Assembly: GCF_000092845.1 (NCBI RefSeq)
Contig: NC_014150.1
Location: 248,001 to 312,000, forward strand
Origin: Brachyspira murdochii DSM 12563
GTDB lineage: Bacteria > Spirochaetota > Brachyspiria > Brachyspirales > Brachyspiraceae
Reading direction: 5' to 3'
Length of the DNA: 64,000 nucleotides
Positions 18,401 through 28,519 of this stretch are shown piece after piece. A program made the position numbers and the translations under genes. The notes below the pieces were generated by a model. It had not been told where the DNA came from, did no database searches, and saw nothing but the letters and a program-made list of their open reading frames with translations. Within the stretch, counting starts at the first letter, position 1, and each line of letters opens with the position of its first letter.

Positions 18401-19020
18401 TCTATAACTTTCACATTTTTAAACATCTCTATTAAATAATTAACCAAATCTATTATAGAAACTTTGGCAAATATTATAGCTGTTATTAAAAATGCAGACA
18501 ATACTATCATAACAGCACCAGTCTTTCCAAATAATGATACCAAAGAGCCTCCTATAAACTCTCCCATCATACCGCCTTTGTTATAAAAATCCAAATTTCC
18601 TAAAAATATATTTAATAATATGCTTAGCAAAATCATTAAAATTGATGATGATAAAGCAGAAACTAATATTTTATCAGTAGAATTTTTTAATATAATATTA
18701 ACCCCAGCATACATAAAAAATGCCGGTATTATATATGAAGAAAAACCAAAAGCCAAAAATGAATAAGCAGATATATAAGCTCCAAATATTCCAAGCAAGT
18801 TTTTAATCTCTTTTCCAGAGTTCAAATCTTCCATATTCATACTAAAATATGATAGAAGAAGTATGCCGGAAAATAAAATACATAAAAATCCTGCTATATC
18901 AAAGAATATATTTCTATTTTCATAATTATCATCAAAATTATCTGATGTATATTTTTTATTTGCATTTCTTATTTCAGCTCTTTTTTGTATTGCTAATTTT
19001 CTTTTAAATAATCCAAACAT
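15421..19020 (-). CDS. ftsK: DNA translocase FtsK/SpoIIIE
   Basis: This ATP-driven, septum-anchored motor pumps chromosome ends into daughter cells and aids dimer resolution. The 1199-residue product has four N-terminal membrane helices (about residues 38-195). A long linker of about 500 residues, very rich in Asn, Asp, Glu and Ser, follows. The RecA-type motor has Walker A AGTTGSGKS near residue 870, Walker B VLVIDELHNLM near 985 and ATQRPSADVVTG. The C-terminal winged-helix gamma domain (about 1130-1199) should read DNA polarity sites. It is co-transcribed with uppP, which ends 15 nt upstream. Confidence 0.95.
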   Translation of the reverse strand: MFGLFKRKLAIQKRAEIRNANKKYTSDNFDDNYENRNIFFDIAGFLCILFSGILLLSYFSMNMEDLNSGKEIKNLLGIFGAYISAYSFLAFGFSSYIIPAFFMYAGVNIILKNSTDKILVSALSSSILMILLSILLNIFLGNLDFYNKGGMMGEFIGGSLVSLFGKTGAVMIVLSAFLITAIIFAKVSIIDLVNYLIEMFKNVKVIEKKVVDGIKDFEMKNMHHDDSIINNQTSENNSSDNKSYTKDYLPLFYTKEISELELKTVPFIEKVNDFDEKSYREKFLRKNNVSHNFNDNFFNRSSKESKEIDSIVSELKNHRFGGINVNTMESREEDLGLTLAEAVFGRDRANRGHNNVYESSMEREDNFYREYYNDIINKKKNDEIENNKNNIEDNEIFEGLDYNINYLRKSDFKRAAYDDSVNNYAKYNVSEQYIKAKETEHFNDDFIYNYYENDFNTEEEDSFEKLQRLVEENKESKKIKEIKELEYNADIDNIIETINNKKDNIEAEKYQSRNSNNNKKEVFEFAMGYASKRAYNRADHIPNYSNYSYNNSIDTRIDEFDLDEEELYNADNNSDSIEDIRLKTRTINKTDDYEEENNYLNDTYLDSSKNNFNPNINDNNSSENTSETITIIEEKNNDITEDFNDYADKENSDNIFENNTEINNAQKEETAGFINMESQRNVDTLNKPKKVILGTKNIRNMDSERIQSNFDTKYVDKHYKHPPFDLLNRSIPVNDSAMMESIKQTAMQLEHTLLDFNIEAKVTGVSRGPVITRYELEIASGIRVSKISNLTDNIALALASESVRIIAPIPGRSVIGIEIPNKVRNAVFLRDVLESTDFRKSKLDIPFVLGKGIYGNNVISDMSEAPHLLVAGTTGSGKSVCLSTIILSLLYKFRPDELKFIFVDKKRVELSIYNGIPHLMSPVVSDEKKATIVLRYIVDIMEKRYERMERFFVRNVKTYNEKVRQLLKEGETEFNGEPLELFPYIVLVIDELHNLMVVASKEVEDLISRLAGMSRAVGIHLIIATQRPSADVVTGVIKANLPTRIAFQVPNKTNSRIIIDMSGAEQLLGKGDALFCASGSQMPDRVQGAFVSDNEVKKVVDYLSGQMSPMFDESLIAALEGSDADDKNSDEEDILDEELWEDAVQLVARTGKASASFLQRRLKIGYNRAARIVEIMERQGIVGPENGSKPREVLITLDE

Positions 19021-19035
19021 AATAAAACTCCAATA

Positions 19036-19845
19036 CTATAAACCCATAAAATAAACTAAAACGGCAATTCCAACTATCATACAGTAAAAACCGAAGTAGA
19101 AAAGTTTGCCTTTCTTTAAAAATGCCATTAAAAATTTTAATGCTATAATACCAAAAATGAATGCTGTGATAAATCCAACCAAAGCATAAGTTATATTAAA
19201 ATCTGCTAAATCCTTTATTGATAAAAGCAAAGCCCCAAATATTGCAGGAAGTGATATCAAAAAAGAAAATCTGCCAGCCCAATCTCTATTTAATCCTATA
19301 AATAACGCTATACTTATAGTCATGCCAGACCTTGAAATACCGGGAAAAACTGCAATTGCCTGAGCTAATCCTATTATAAAGGCATTATAATAACTCATAC
19401 TAAATACATCTTTCGTATCATTAATATAAGTGTTTTTATCAAACTTTCTAGTTAGAAGCAATATAGAACCTGTTATAACAAGATTAAGACCTATTCTTTG
19501 TATTTCTAAATTACTTAAATATTCTTCTAAAAGAGGTCCTACTGCGGCAACAGGTATAGACGCTATTATCACCATTAATGATGTTCTAAAACCTTCATTA
19601 TTTCTGCTAGAATTTTTAGCATCTTTTAATCCTAAAAAAAATCCGCTTATGGCTTTAATAATATCTTTATGAAATATTATACATGTGGCTAAAAAAGTAC
19701 CGAAATGCAGAGCTACCTCAAATGATAATATGTTTTCTGCATGAAAATTAAGAAAATATTCTGCTATTCTTAAATGCCCGGAACTAGATACTGGTAAAAA
19801 TTCAGTTATAGCTTGTATAAAACCTAATATTACAGCTTTAATCAT
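19036..19845 (-). CDS. uppP: Undecaprenyl-diphosphatase UppP/BacA
   Basis: UppP dephosphorylates undecaprenyl diphosphate to recycle the lipid carrier for cell-wall synthesis, and raised levels give bacitracin resistance. The 269-residue polytopic membrane protein has both family motifs: FLPVSSSGHL near residue 17 and GISRSGMT near residue 172. About seven to eight helices are visible. It sits 15 nt upstream of ftsK in one transcription unit, linking wall synthesis with division. Confidence 0.95.
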   Translation of the reverse strand: MIKAVILGFIQAITEFLPVSSSGHLRIAEYFLNFHAENILSFEVALHFGTFLATCIIFHKDIIKAISGFFLGLKDAKNSSRNNEGFRTSLMVIIASIPVAAVGPLLEEYLSNLEIQRIGLNLVITGSILLLTRKFDKNTYINDTKDVFSMSYYNAFIIGLAQAIAVFPGISRSGMTISIALFIGLNRDWAGRFSFLISLPAIFGALLLSIKDLADFNITYALVGFITAFIFGIIALKFLMAFLKKGKLFYFGFYCMIVGIAVLVYFMGL

Positions 19846-19941
19846 TAAACTACCCCATTTGTTTACATAATACTGGAATAATTTTCGGATAGTTAAAAAA
19901 AAACAATATAAAAAAATTATGTAAACTGATTTATTATAAGC

Positions 19942-19977
19942 AAAAAAATAGGCTGCCTTATATTAAGACAAGCCTAT
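19942..19977 (-). terminator. Terminator of the beta-barrel protein gene
   Basis: On the minus strand ATAGGCT-TGTCTT pairs imperfectly with AAGGC-AGCCTAT and is followed by seven T, 40 nt after the stop of the 20017-20745 gene. Confidence 0.7.
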
Positions 19978-20016
19978 ATACTATTTATGAGTGATATATG
20001 AGTTTATTATAAAGAA

Positions 20017-20745
20017 TTAATTATCTACCAAATATAAACTTATTTGTCCGCCTATATCAACAGCACCGAAATCATTTTTGGAAAATCTAGAATCATTAAC
20101 AATACCAGGTCCGAAATCATATCCTGCATAAATACCTATGCCTAAAGCAGTTTCATCACTAAAATAGAATAAATAATCTAATGTAAGTTTAACATAAGGA
20201 ATAACAGGCATTTTATATTTATTTTTTATATCGCTTAAATTATAATAATAATTAACTTTCTCAAATTGACTGTATGTTGTATTATAATTTTGAGTTGATT
20301 CTCCTCCAGCCAAAAGAATTTTTACCCCAGCACCAACTCCAATAAAAAAACTTTTTATATTAAATTTAGGAAGTATACCTATAGTCAATGTATCAAAATA
20401 GTATGTTGTTTTTACATTTTGAAACTGACCTGTTGCTCCTGCTGATTTACTTTCATTATATGCATAAACATCTCTATGATATGCTATATCCAATGATAAA
20501 GAAAACCCCATGTAATTATCAAATCCATTATATATTCCGGGAGTTATTCCAACACCCCATTCAAAAGCAGCTCCAGTAGTAAGTTTGCCGTCATTATTAT
20601 TAACACCTAGTTTGTAGTCCTGATAGCTTTGAGAAATAGATGCTCCTAACGGTACATACAAACCTATACCGGCATTAAAATCGGCAAAAGCTGTTTGAAT
20701 TTGAATTATAAAAATACTAATAATTGCAAGAAATATCTTTTTCAT
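20017..20745 (-). CDS. Putative outer-membrane beta-barrel protein
   Basis: A 242-residue exported protein with a clear signal peptide (cleavage probably after AFA, residue 21). Alternating hydrophobic/aromatic strands follow (for example GVGAGVKILLAGG, VIPYVKLTLDYLFYF, GIGIYAGYDFG), ending in an aromatic/hydrophobic tail ISLYLVDN. This pattern suits a small outer-membrane barrel of 8-10 strands. No specific family is recognised. It appears monocistronic, with its own terminator. Confidence 0.65.
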   Translation of the reverse strand: MKKIFLAIISIFIIQIQTAFADFNAGIGLYVPLGASISQSYQDYKLGVNNNDGKLTTGAAFEWGVGITPGIYNGFDNYMGFSLSLDIAYHRDVYAYNESKSAGATGQFQNVKTTYYFDTLTIGILPKFNIKSFFIGVGAGVKILLAGGESTQNYNTTYSQFEKVNYYYNLSDIKNKYKMPVIPYVKLTLDYLFYFSDETALGIGIYAGYDFGPGIVNDSRFSKNDFGAVDIGGQISLYLVDN

Positions 20746-20875
20746 AAATACGCCCCTTTCTTGATTGATTATACTTATATTATAATATATTGTAAATAAA
20801 ATGTCAAGAAAAAGTAAATATTTTTTACTAAAAAAGTATGTTTTTTAAGATAAAGTAAAGTAAGGTAAATATTAT

Positions 20876-23800
20876 TTATCTATTTACATCCTTAGGTATA
20901 CCTGGGAGTATATAATCAAATAAAGCATAATTGGCATTATAAAGTGTATCTCTATCGCTGCTATTTATAGTATTAACATTCACCCTGTTAGTCTTTATAA
21001 ATCTATAAGCATCTATAATACCATTGTCAAATCTTTCATATAAATACTTCATTATTGTATAATAGTCTCCTGCACTGTTAGTAGTATAAGTAAACATAAG
21101 TTTTGTATCACTTCTTGCAGCTAAATACATAAATATATCAGCATTTCTTGCAGGTGATAGGAAAATATCTTCTTTATCAAAAGGTTTATTTCTATTAGTA
21201 TCTATGCCTATGTAATGTGTTAATGGTATATTTCCATTAGGATTAGTAAATTTCTCAACTGCTGAAGTTTCTAAAGAAGTATAGAAATTAGTTTCAGTAT
21301 TTAATTTAATTTTAGGCTTTCCTACATTAAGCACATAGCTGGGAGAATACTCTAACTCTCTTATCTTAACAACATCATTACTTCTGAAAGAATTTAGATA
21401 TGCAAAAGGCACAGTAAACAGATTAGCATAAGAACCTGTTATATATATTCGCTGAGCCCTCTGTGCATCTTTAATAATATCTGATGACAGCATTCCGCTT
21501 TCAATAGATCTCAAAGCAGTTCTTCTGTCTCTAGCTTTAGTAGCATTAGTGAAACTTTCCAAATATCCGCTAAGTTTTTTCATATCAATAAGGCTTGATT
21601 TTTTTACTTCGCTGTCTCCTACTACATAACTATAAGCTGTATATTTATCATTCTCATACGCATAAAATATAAACATAGTATTAGTGCTTTCATTAGAAAA
21701 TATATCATAAGCATTTGCTATGTTTTTATCGAAATCGCTTTCTGGAACACGTATTTTATTTAATAGTCCGTATATATAAGCAGAATTAGTTTTGTATAGT
21801 GAATAAAATCTATCAGCAAATGAAGATACTGTTTCTGTTTCAAATACATACTGATTGCCGTATATATAATTCATAGTGGTAAATATATCACTTTCATTTG
21901 TTACAGAAGTATCAAGTATTGTATTAGCAACTGTTAATACTTCATTTGTGTTTTGCATTCTATTAAGAAAATTAGTTACAGTATCAATAGGAGTTTTAGC
22001 ATATATCAAATCATAAAGTACAGCAACTTCCAAAATCTTTTCTTTATTATCTCCATTAACTCTATTTGCTATATAATTTAAATACTTTACAGATTCTTCA
22101 GGATTATCTTTAGCCTTTAAGAATCTTGATAATGTTCTTGGAGTAAAGTATTCATCTACTAAATCATAATTATTATTTGTATAAAGATACACAAAATGCA
22201 ATGCTCTATTTGCACCTTTTACAGCTCCGTCTTCTCCCATTCTTCTATATACTGGAAGCATTGACTTAATAAATTTATAGGCATTAGAATCACTTATATT
22301 GCTGTATGAAGAGGCAAAGAATTTATATCCTTCTTCTGAAAATAAATAAGCAGTATTAGTATCTTTTGCAGCATATCTGTCTTCAACAATAACAGCATAA
22401 TTAAACATTTTCTCATCATCACTTTGAGAATATGCTATAACATTAGACATCATAGAAACACTAGGATTTTCAGTATCAGCATATGAAGCATAAAGTCTTG
22501 TTTTAAAATTATAAGCAGCATTTGATAATGAAGTCATACTATAATCAGGTTTTCCATATATAGTAAATAAATTATTATCATAACCTTTCATAGCATCTTC
22601 TAAAGAATTAGTTGATAATTTTCTAAAGTAATTAGTATAGAACATTACCCTAGAATCTCTTCCGCTATTGCCTACTACTAATGCTATATTATTAATATTT
22701 CTCAATACTCTTCTGTTTTTATCAAAAGTTTCTTTATCACTGTAAACTATATAAAGATTTTTACTCATCACATTTGATATATCAGATGCACCAGCACCTG
22801 TTATATCTACAATCAAAGGAACATACGAATTAGCAGCAATATCTTTTAATTCTATAAATCTAAAGTTTCCTCTTCTTCGTCTGTTTGTAGAAGAGGTATT
22901 ATTTGTAGAAAGTGCATTTGTAGTATAATTTGTTTCTGATAAATTAGTTTCAGCAGTATTATAAGCTACATTCATAGCAAGAGTATTTCTTCTATACTCA
23001 TAATTATTTGTTTCTTGAGCATTAATATTATAGCTATAGGCACTATTAGTAGAGTTGGTATTACTCATCATACTCATACTGCTGTTTATTTCTTTTTCAG
23101 CACTTCTAGTAGTTCTGTAGAATGAGATTAATTTAGTATCTATATAAGCAGTTTTTGCAGGAAGCATATATTCTGTAGAATCATACAATTCCCTTACAAA
23201 TATATTTTTATTACTTATAATAATCGGTCTAAAACCTATATGAGTAACATAGTTTTTAGTTTTAGGCATAGCATTACTTTGCAGATAGAATGAAGTTTTT
23301 CCATTTTCTCTTACAAATCTATATCCAAAGAAAGTATCCCATATTAAAGTTTCATCTTTACGCATAGATTTGTCTATATCTGCAGGCTTAACATCACATA
23401 TAACAATAGGCTCTATTGGGGTATTAGAAAATCTTTTTATAGCTTCTTTTTCATAATTAGCAATTTCTTTAAGTGCTGCAGCTTCTCTTTTACTATCATA
23501 AGGAGTTGCAACAGCGTCTAAATATCTTTGATAAGCATAAAGAGCATTCTCATAAAGCTTATAATATTCTCTAAGATAATAATTATTTTCACCTAATGTA
23601 TATAGTCTTCTATCCAAAAACTTCCTTCGCATATCAATAGCATCAAACATAGCAAGTATATTAAGACTGGCATCTGGATATTTATCTTGAAGAAATTCTA
23701 TAACTTTACGTTTTGCCTGTATTAATATAAAGTTATTATCTTCAACAAATGTTATCATAAATACACTTTCGCTTATTCTCTGAAGTATCCTAAATACATA

Positions 23801-26800
23801 CTGCACAGGATAATCAAGACTATCTGGATATCTGTTTCTATATTTAGTACTAAAATCAATTAAAGTAGTAAGTATAGCAATCTCCTCAACAGCAAAAGCT
23901 GAAACCTGAGCCTTTGAAAATGCTGACATATATTCCCTTGCAGCCTCTTCAATATATCCTGCAAGTTCATAAGCCTTAGCCAAATTATATCTTACAATTA
24001 TTTCAGTTTTTAAATCCACTGGGAAATTAGAATTAGAAGAAAGAATATATTTATATCTGTCAATAGCATCTTTAAGCATTGTAAGTCTTTGAACATTTAT
24101 ATCATAATCCGTCATATCTGTAGGGTCATCATTATTTGTTCTTTTATATTCTATGCTGTTATCTGCTGTAAGCTTGAATGCCATTATATATTGGAATGCT
24201 GCTATATGAGAATATAATAATAATCTGTCTTTGGTGCTAACTGCATTATTAGTAGATAATACTTTAAGAGTTTTTGTAGTATTAAATAATTCTATAAAAA
24301 ATTCTTTTTTTATAGAAGTTAAATCATTTTCTGACAAATATCTTAAATATAAAGATGATAAACTTAAATAGTTTTTAGCATCATTTTCAGCATTCTGATA
24401 CTGAAGACTAGGATTATTTTCAAGAGTTTTAGGGTCTAATGTCTTTTGATATTCCTTTATAGAACTTTTAAATGACATTATAGAGTTTGACTGATCGCCT
24501 TGTTTATAGTAAAGATATCCTTCATTATTAAAGTAAGTAGCAAGCATAAGAGGCTGTATAGATTTTTTAGGCTTATCCTGCATAATATAATTTCGGTAAG
24601 AAGACAAAGCCTCTCTAGCCTCAGAATATCTTCCCATTTTTTCATAAAGTTCCTGATATATAGAGTAAAGCATCTGCTGTTTATCAACATTTAAAGGCTC
24701 TCCCGGTATATATCCTCCGAAAGATGCAAGACCTAAATTTACTATATTAATATTAGCTCCATATAAAGTTATGCTTACATAGTTAGGAGTATAAACTGAG
24801 GAGTCCAAACTATCAATCTGTGCTTTTACACTATCACAATATGCTAAAGCATTATTATAATCTTCTAATTTTAGATAACATGCAGCAAGCAAAAGCTGAT
24901 TAAGTTCATTTTTATTAACATCATTTTCTGTAAGTTTATCTCTTTCAAGCAATGATTCTATAGCTTTTTCATAATCTTCCTGTTCAATAGCAGCTACTGA
25001 AGTATACCCTACTATTTTATATATACTTTCTTTATCACCGAGTTTTTCAAATAATTTGCGTGCTGTATCATATTCTCTGTATGCACCTTTTATATCATTA
25101 TTCATCCAAAGAGAATAACCATAGAAAAAATGATACCAAGCCCTGCTCTTATCAGTTCCTACTTGATTAAGCAGACTTTCAGCCTCTTTATATTCATTAA
25201 CAGCATCAGAATATCTTCCATTTATTAAATATGAATTGGCAAGCATTATAGAAACAATATTAGGCTTAGTTTTTACCTTACTTTTAGCCATTATTAAGGC
25301 ATCTATGATTTCAGAATCTAAATCAGCAGTTTGAAATGCAAGTAAATTATATCCCATATATACATCATTAGTAACTGTATTATCTTTATAAGCAGGTACC
25401 AACTCTATTACGCTTTTATAGGTTTTAGTATCCTGAAGAACCTGCATTTTTAAAGCCTGAGCAAATGTTAACATCTCAGCTTTTTTTATATAATAATCTT
25501 CTTCATCTGGATATAAAAATATAGCAAAGTCAATATATGAAACTGCCTTATCAACTATTGCCTCAAAAGATTTATTTAAATACAAATAAAATCCGTCTTC
25601 ACGCTTTTTATCACTTATAACATATCGTTCTTTGCTGTACTGTTTTGACAAAGCCATACCATAATATCTGTTAGCTAAATAATAATATGCATTAGCAAGT
25701 TCGGCATGTGCCTCATGGTCAGAATATCTTGTACTTAAAATAGTTCTCTCTCTTTCATAAATAGTCCTTTCAAGAGAATCTATAGTGCTGTAGGCTCTAA
25801 GCCCGCTTTCTATTACTCTGGCTGATGCGGTTGTATCATTAGGCGAGTATTTGAGTACCTCATTATAATTATCATAAGCAGCTGCATATCTGCCCTGATT
25901 ATAAGCATCATCTGCCAATGATTTATAATAGCTTGCTAATTTATTTTTACAATCTTCTGCCTCATAAGTAGATTTAAAATTTTCGCCTCCAGAAGTTAAA
26001 GCATTTTTTAATAAGGCATAAGCTCCGTCATCATTTTGAGCTAAAAGCACCTTAGCATTTCCATAATATCCTAAAGCAAGCATTATATCATTTTTAGACT
26101 CCGTATAAGGTATAAATAAATTAGCAGCCTCTTCATAATTTCTTGAAAGTATCAGTCCGTCTAAATATATAAGCCTAGCAGCAGCTGACAAAGGAGCATA
26201 AGGGTGGGCATTGTTTATTATAATGTTATAAGATATTTTTGTGTCTCTTATAAAATCCTTGGCTATTTCCAATCTGTCTGAAAATAACAAATCTTTTCTC
26301 TTATAAGGCACATTATACATATCTTCATCTTCAGGATACTTATAACCATTATCTTCAACAGAATGAGCATATAACTTTGCTGCTAATATATATAAATCTT
26401 TGCTTATATTCAAATTTATTAAGTTATCTAGTATAAGTAATGTATCTTTATCAGAATTATTATTTTTATATTTTTCATTGGCAGATATATATCCAGCCCA
26501 GCCAAGTAAATTAGTAATATCCAAATTTTTAAAATTTTTATTTGTTGCAAAAAAATCATTAGTATAAAAATCTAAATTAAATATATTTTCATTAGTATAG
26601 AAATTTGTATATATCCTTGAAGTTAAAAATCCTACAAATGTGTTAGAATATTCCTGTGTAAGAGTATTTTTAGCTTTATTATACTCATTTATATTATTAT
26701 TTGTATATGATGATATCATTATATTAAAATATGCTTTAGCAACATTTCCTTCATCATCTTGAAAAGGAAAATATTCAGAAAATCTATCTATAACATCAAC

Positions 26801-27883
26801 TTTTCTATCATAAGGAAGTTCAACAAAGCTCTCATACATAGTCTGAGAATTATCATCTTTTATAAAATACTCTTTTGTAGACCCCATCGTTACTATGCTA
26901 GTTCCGTCTTCACTAACAACATAAGCACCTACCAAAGCAGAAGGATAAGCAACATTAAAAGTTGTTAATTGAGTATCTTCAGATAATACATATGCCTGGT
27001 GTGTTGCAAGAGAATATGACATCAAACGTCTTTTATCATAGTATGTCAAATTTCCGTCTCTGTCAGAATCTTTTTCTATTTCAAAAAATATTATAGTATC
27101 ATCATTATAAAAAGTGGGATTAAATTTAAATGTTTTTGTAGAAGTAAGAATTGTTAAATTAGTTTGATCATTAGTGCTTGAAGTCAAATCCAATATTGCT
27201 AATTGAGAGTAGGGTTCTCCTATTTTTGAAGTTATAAATGCTATTTTGGTATCATCAAAAGAAAAAGCAGGAGAACTTGCCTCTATATCTGATAACTTTC
27301 TTACATCTTTACCATTATTTCTCATAGTAAAGAGTTTTTTAATACCAGCATCTCTGTCAGATACAAAAGCTATCATATTTCCTCTATGAGATATCACAGG
27401 ATCAACATCATAGCCTTTATAATCTGTAAGTCTTATAATACTTTGTTCTAAATTTTCTAAATTATTTTTTGAAGTTCTTATACCTACAAGGTTAACTAGT
27501 TTATAAGCATATATATCACCGAAAGCATCGTCTCTGGTAGAAGAAAATACTACATATTTTGATTTATCATCAACAGAAACAGAAGTATCTATACCCGGAC
27601 TTCTAGTTAATCTGAATGTTTCTAATGTATATGAATCTATTGCAAAAATATCTGTATTTCCTGCATTTTCTCTTGCATAATATACCCAAGTACCATCTCT
27701 GTCTATTACAGCATCTAAAGCTGGATTTACTTCACCTGAAGTAAGAGAATATCTTTTGTATTCTCTTAAAAACGGTCTGCTGCTGAATACAGAATCGTCA
27801 TTCTTCTGACTAGATGCACAGGCAAATAGTATAAAAGAAAATAATATTAGTAATTTTAATTTTATATAATACTTTAACTTCAT
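20876..27883 (-). CDS. Giant lipoprotein: TolB-like propeller, TPRs and CHAT-like C-terminus
   Basis: A 2335-residue envelope protein. Residues 1-23 form a lipoprotein signal with lipobox LFAC (Cys about 22). Residues about 50-360 are PD40/TolB-type propeller repeats (AFVSDRDAG, AFSFDDTKIAF). About 380-1480 are TPR-like helical repeats. About 1597-1675 is a Ser/Thr/Asn-rich linker. About 2062-2320 has the CHAT (separase/caspase-like) layout: FIFYAYENDKYTAYSYVVGD, then RIYITGSYANLFTVPFAYL, then LEYSPSYVLNVGKP. A His is present near residue 2223 (PLTHYIG), but the last ~800 residues have no Cys, so it is probably not a protease. The CHAT call is from pattern only. Confidence 0.7.
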   Translation of the reverse strand: MKLKYYIKLKLLILFSFILFACASSQKNDDSVFSSRPFLREYKRYSLTSGEVNPALDAVIDRDGTWVYYARENAGNTDIFAIDSYTLETFRLTRSPGIDTSVSVDDKSKYVVFSSTRDDAFGDIYAYKLVNLVGIRTSKNNLENLEQSIIRLTDYKGYDVDPVISHRGNMIAFVSDRDAGIKKLFTMRNNGKDVRKLSDIEASSPAFSFDDTKIAFITSKIGEPYSQLAILDLTSSTNDQTNLTILTSTKTFKFNPTFYNDDTIIFFEIEKDSDRDGNLTYYDKRRLMSYSLATHQAYVLSEDTQLTTFNVAYPSALVGAYVVSEDGTSIVTMGSTKEYFIKDDNSQTMYESFVELPYDRKVDVIDRFSEYFPFQDDEGNVAKAYFNIMISSYTNNNINEYNKAKNTLTQEYSNTFVGFLTSRIYTNFYTNENIFNLDFYTNDFFATNKNFKNLDITNLLGWAGYISANEKYKNNNSDKDTLLILDNLINLNISKDLYILAAKLYAHSVEDNGYKYPEDEDMYNVPYKRKDLLFSDRLEIAKDFIRDTKISYNIIINNAHPYAPLSAAARLIYLDGLILSRNYEEAANLFIPYTESKNDIMLALGYYGNAKVLLAQNDDGAYALLKNALTSGGENFKSTYEAEDCKNKLASYYKSLADDAYNQGRYAAAYDNYNEVLKYSPNDTTASARVIESGLRAYSTIDSLERTIYERERTILSTRYSDHEAHAELANAYYYLANRYYGMALSKQYSKERYVISDKKREDGFYLYLNKSFEAIVDKAVSYIDFAIFLYPDEEDYYIKKAEMLTFAQALKMQVLQDTKTYKSVIELVPAYKDNTVTNDVYMGYNLLAFQTADLDSEIIDALIMAKSKVKTKPNIVSIMLANSYLINGRYSDAVNEYKEAESLLNQVGTDKSRAWYHFFYGYSLWMNNDIKGAYREYDTARKLFEKLGDKESIYKIVGYTSVAAIEQEDYEKAIESLLERDKLTENDVNKNELNQLLLAACYLKLEDYNNALAYCDSVKAQIDSLDSSVYTPNYVSITLYGANINIVNLGLASFGGYIPGEPLNVDKQQMLYSIYQELYEKMGRYSEAREALSSYRNYIMQDKPKKSIQPLMLATYFNNEGYLYYKQGDQSNSIMSFKSSIKEYQKTLDPKTLENNPSLQYQNAENDAKNYLSLSSLYLRYLSENDLTSIKKEFFIELFNTTKTLKVLSTNNAVSTKDRLLLYSHIAAFQYIMAFKLTADNSIEYKRTNNDDPTDMTDYDINVQRLTMLKDAIDRYKYILSSNSNFPVDLKTEIIVRYNLAKAYELAGYIEEAAREYMSAFSKAQVSAFAVEEIAILTTLIDFSTKYRNRYPDSLDYPVQYVFRILQRISESVFMITFVEDNNFILIQAKRKVIEFLQDKYPDASLNILAMFDAIDMRRKFLDRRLYTLGENNYYLREYYKLYENALYAYQRYLDAVATPYDSKREAAALKEIANYEKEAIKRFSNTPIEPIVICDVKPADIDKSMRKDETLIWDTFFGYRFVRENGKTSFYLQSNAMPKTKNYVTHIGFRPIIISNKNIFVRELYDSTEYMLPAKTAYIDTKLISFYRTTRSAEKEINSSMSMMSNTNSTNSAYSYNINAQETNNYEYRRNTLAMNVAYNTAETNLSETNYTTNALSTNNTSSTNRRRRGNFRFIELKDIAANSYVPLIVDITGAGASDISNVMSKNLYIVYSDKETFDKNRRVLRNINNIALVVGNSGRDSRVMFYTNYFRKLSTNSLEDAMKGYDNNLFTIYGKPDYSMTSLSNAAYNFKTRLYASYADTENPSVSMMSNVIAYSQSDDEKMFNYAVIVEDRYAAKDTNTAYLFSEEGYKFFASSYSNISDSNAYKFIKSMLPVYRRMGEDGAVKGANRALHFVYLYTNNNYDLVDEYFTPRTLSRFLKAKDNPEESVKYLNYIANRVNGDNKEKILEVAVLYDLIYAKTPIDTVTNFLNRMQNTNEVLTVANTILDTSVTNESDIFTTMNYIYGNQYVFETETVSSFADRFYSLYKTNSAYIYGLLNKIRVPESDFDKNIANAYDIFSNESTNTMFIFYAYENDKYTAYSYVVGDSEVKKSSLIDMKKLSGYLESFTNATKARDRRTALRSIESGMLSSDIIKDAQRAQRIYITGSYANLFTVPFAYLNSFRSNDVVKIRELEYSPSYVLNVGKPKIKLNTETNFYTSLETSAVEKFTNPNGNIPLTHYIGIDTNRNKPFDKEDIFLSPARNADIFMYLAARSDTKLMFTYTTNSAGDYYTIMKYLYERFDNGIIDAYRFIKTNRVNVNTINSSDRDTLYNANYALFDYILPGIPKDVNR

Positions 27884-27985
27884 AAAATGTTTCTGCTCTA
27901 TATATTATAATAGTAGTATAAAACTAATTATACAACTTATACAAGCATTATACAAAAAATACAAATAAAATCAATGTAAAAAAAA

Positions 27986-28318
27986 TTAGAACGAAGCTAC
28001 TGCATCATCTACAGTATCATAAACTTCAAACAAATCTTCTAATTCAACTGTTTTTAATATTTTTTTAATAATATCCGGTACGCAAGCTAATACTAATCTT
28101 CCATTTTTATCTTTAATTTTTCTCATTATGGAAATAAATACTCTGATACCGCTTGAACTTAAATATTCAATTCCAGATAGTTCTAATATAAGAAAATGGC
28201 TTCCAGACTCAACTAACTGCTCTAACTCTGCTTCTATAGAAACAGATAAATTAACATCTAGTTTTCCAGCTAAACTAACAACTTTAACTTTACCTTTATC
28301 ATCTATATTTAAACTCAT
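27986..28318 (-). CDS. STAS-domain anti-sigma factor antagonist
   Basis: A 110-residue single STAS domain of the SpoIIAA/RsbV type. These proteins bind an anti-sigma kinase or other partner and are controlled by phosphorylation of a Ser. The expected site is in EYLSSSGIRVF, with Ser55 the best candidate. A good AAGGAG precedes the ATG. It lies 102 nt upstream of the giant lipoprotein gene in the same direction; no partner kinase or sigma factor is in this window. Confidence 0.9.
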   Translation of the reverse strand: MSLNIDDKGKVKVVSLAGKLDVNLSVSIEAELEQLVESGSHFLILELSGIEYLSSSGIRVFISIMRKIKDKNGRLVLACVPDIIKKILKTVELEDLFEVYDTVDDAVASF

Positions 28319-28519
28319 TGATTTCTCCTTTTGTAAATTTATTTTAGTATAACAAATAAAAAAATTTTATTCAATATAACTTATAATAACAAGAGATACA
28401 TCAATATTGTAATATAGATTTTTAAAATTAACAAAAATTATTTATTTATATTTATAAAAATAAACAATAAGCAAACTCATATCCATATTAGTTTTATACT
28501 ATTAAAAAATCAATATATT

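Noticed and set aside
20876-27883. Active CHAT protease
   Set aside because: The region where the catalytic Cys should lie has none, so proteolytic activity is not claimed.
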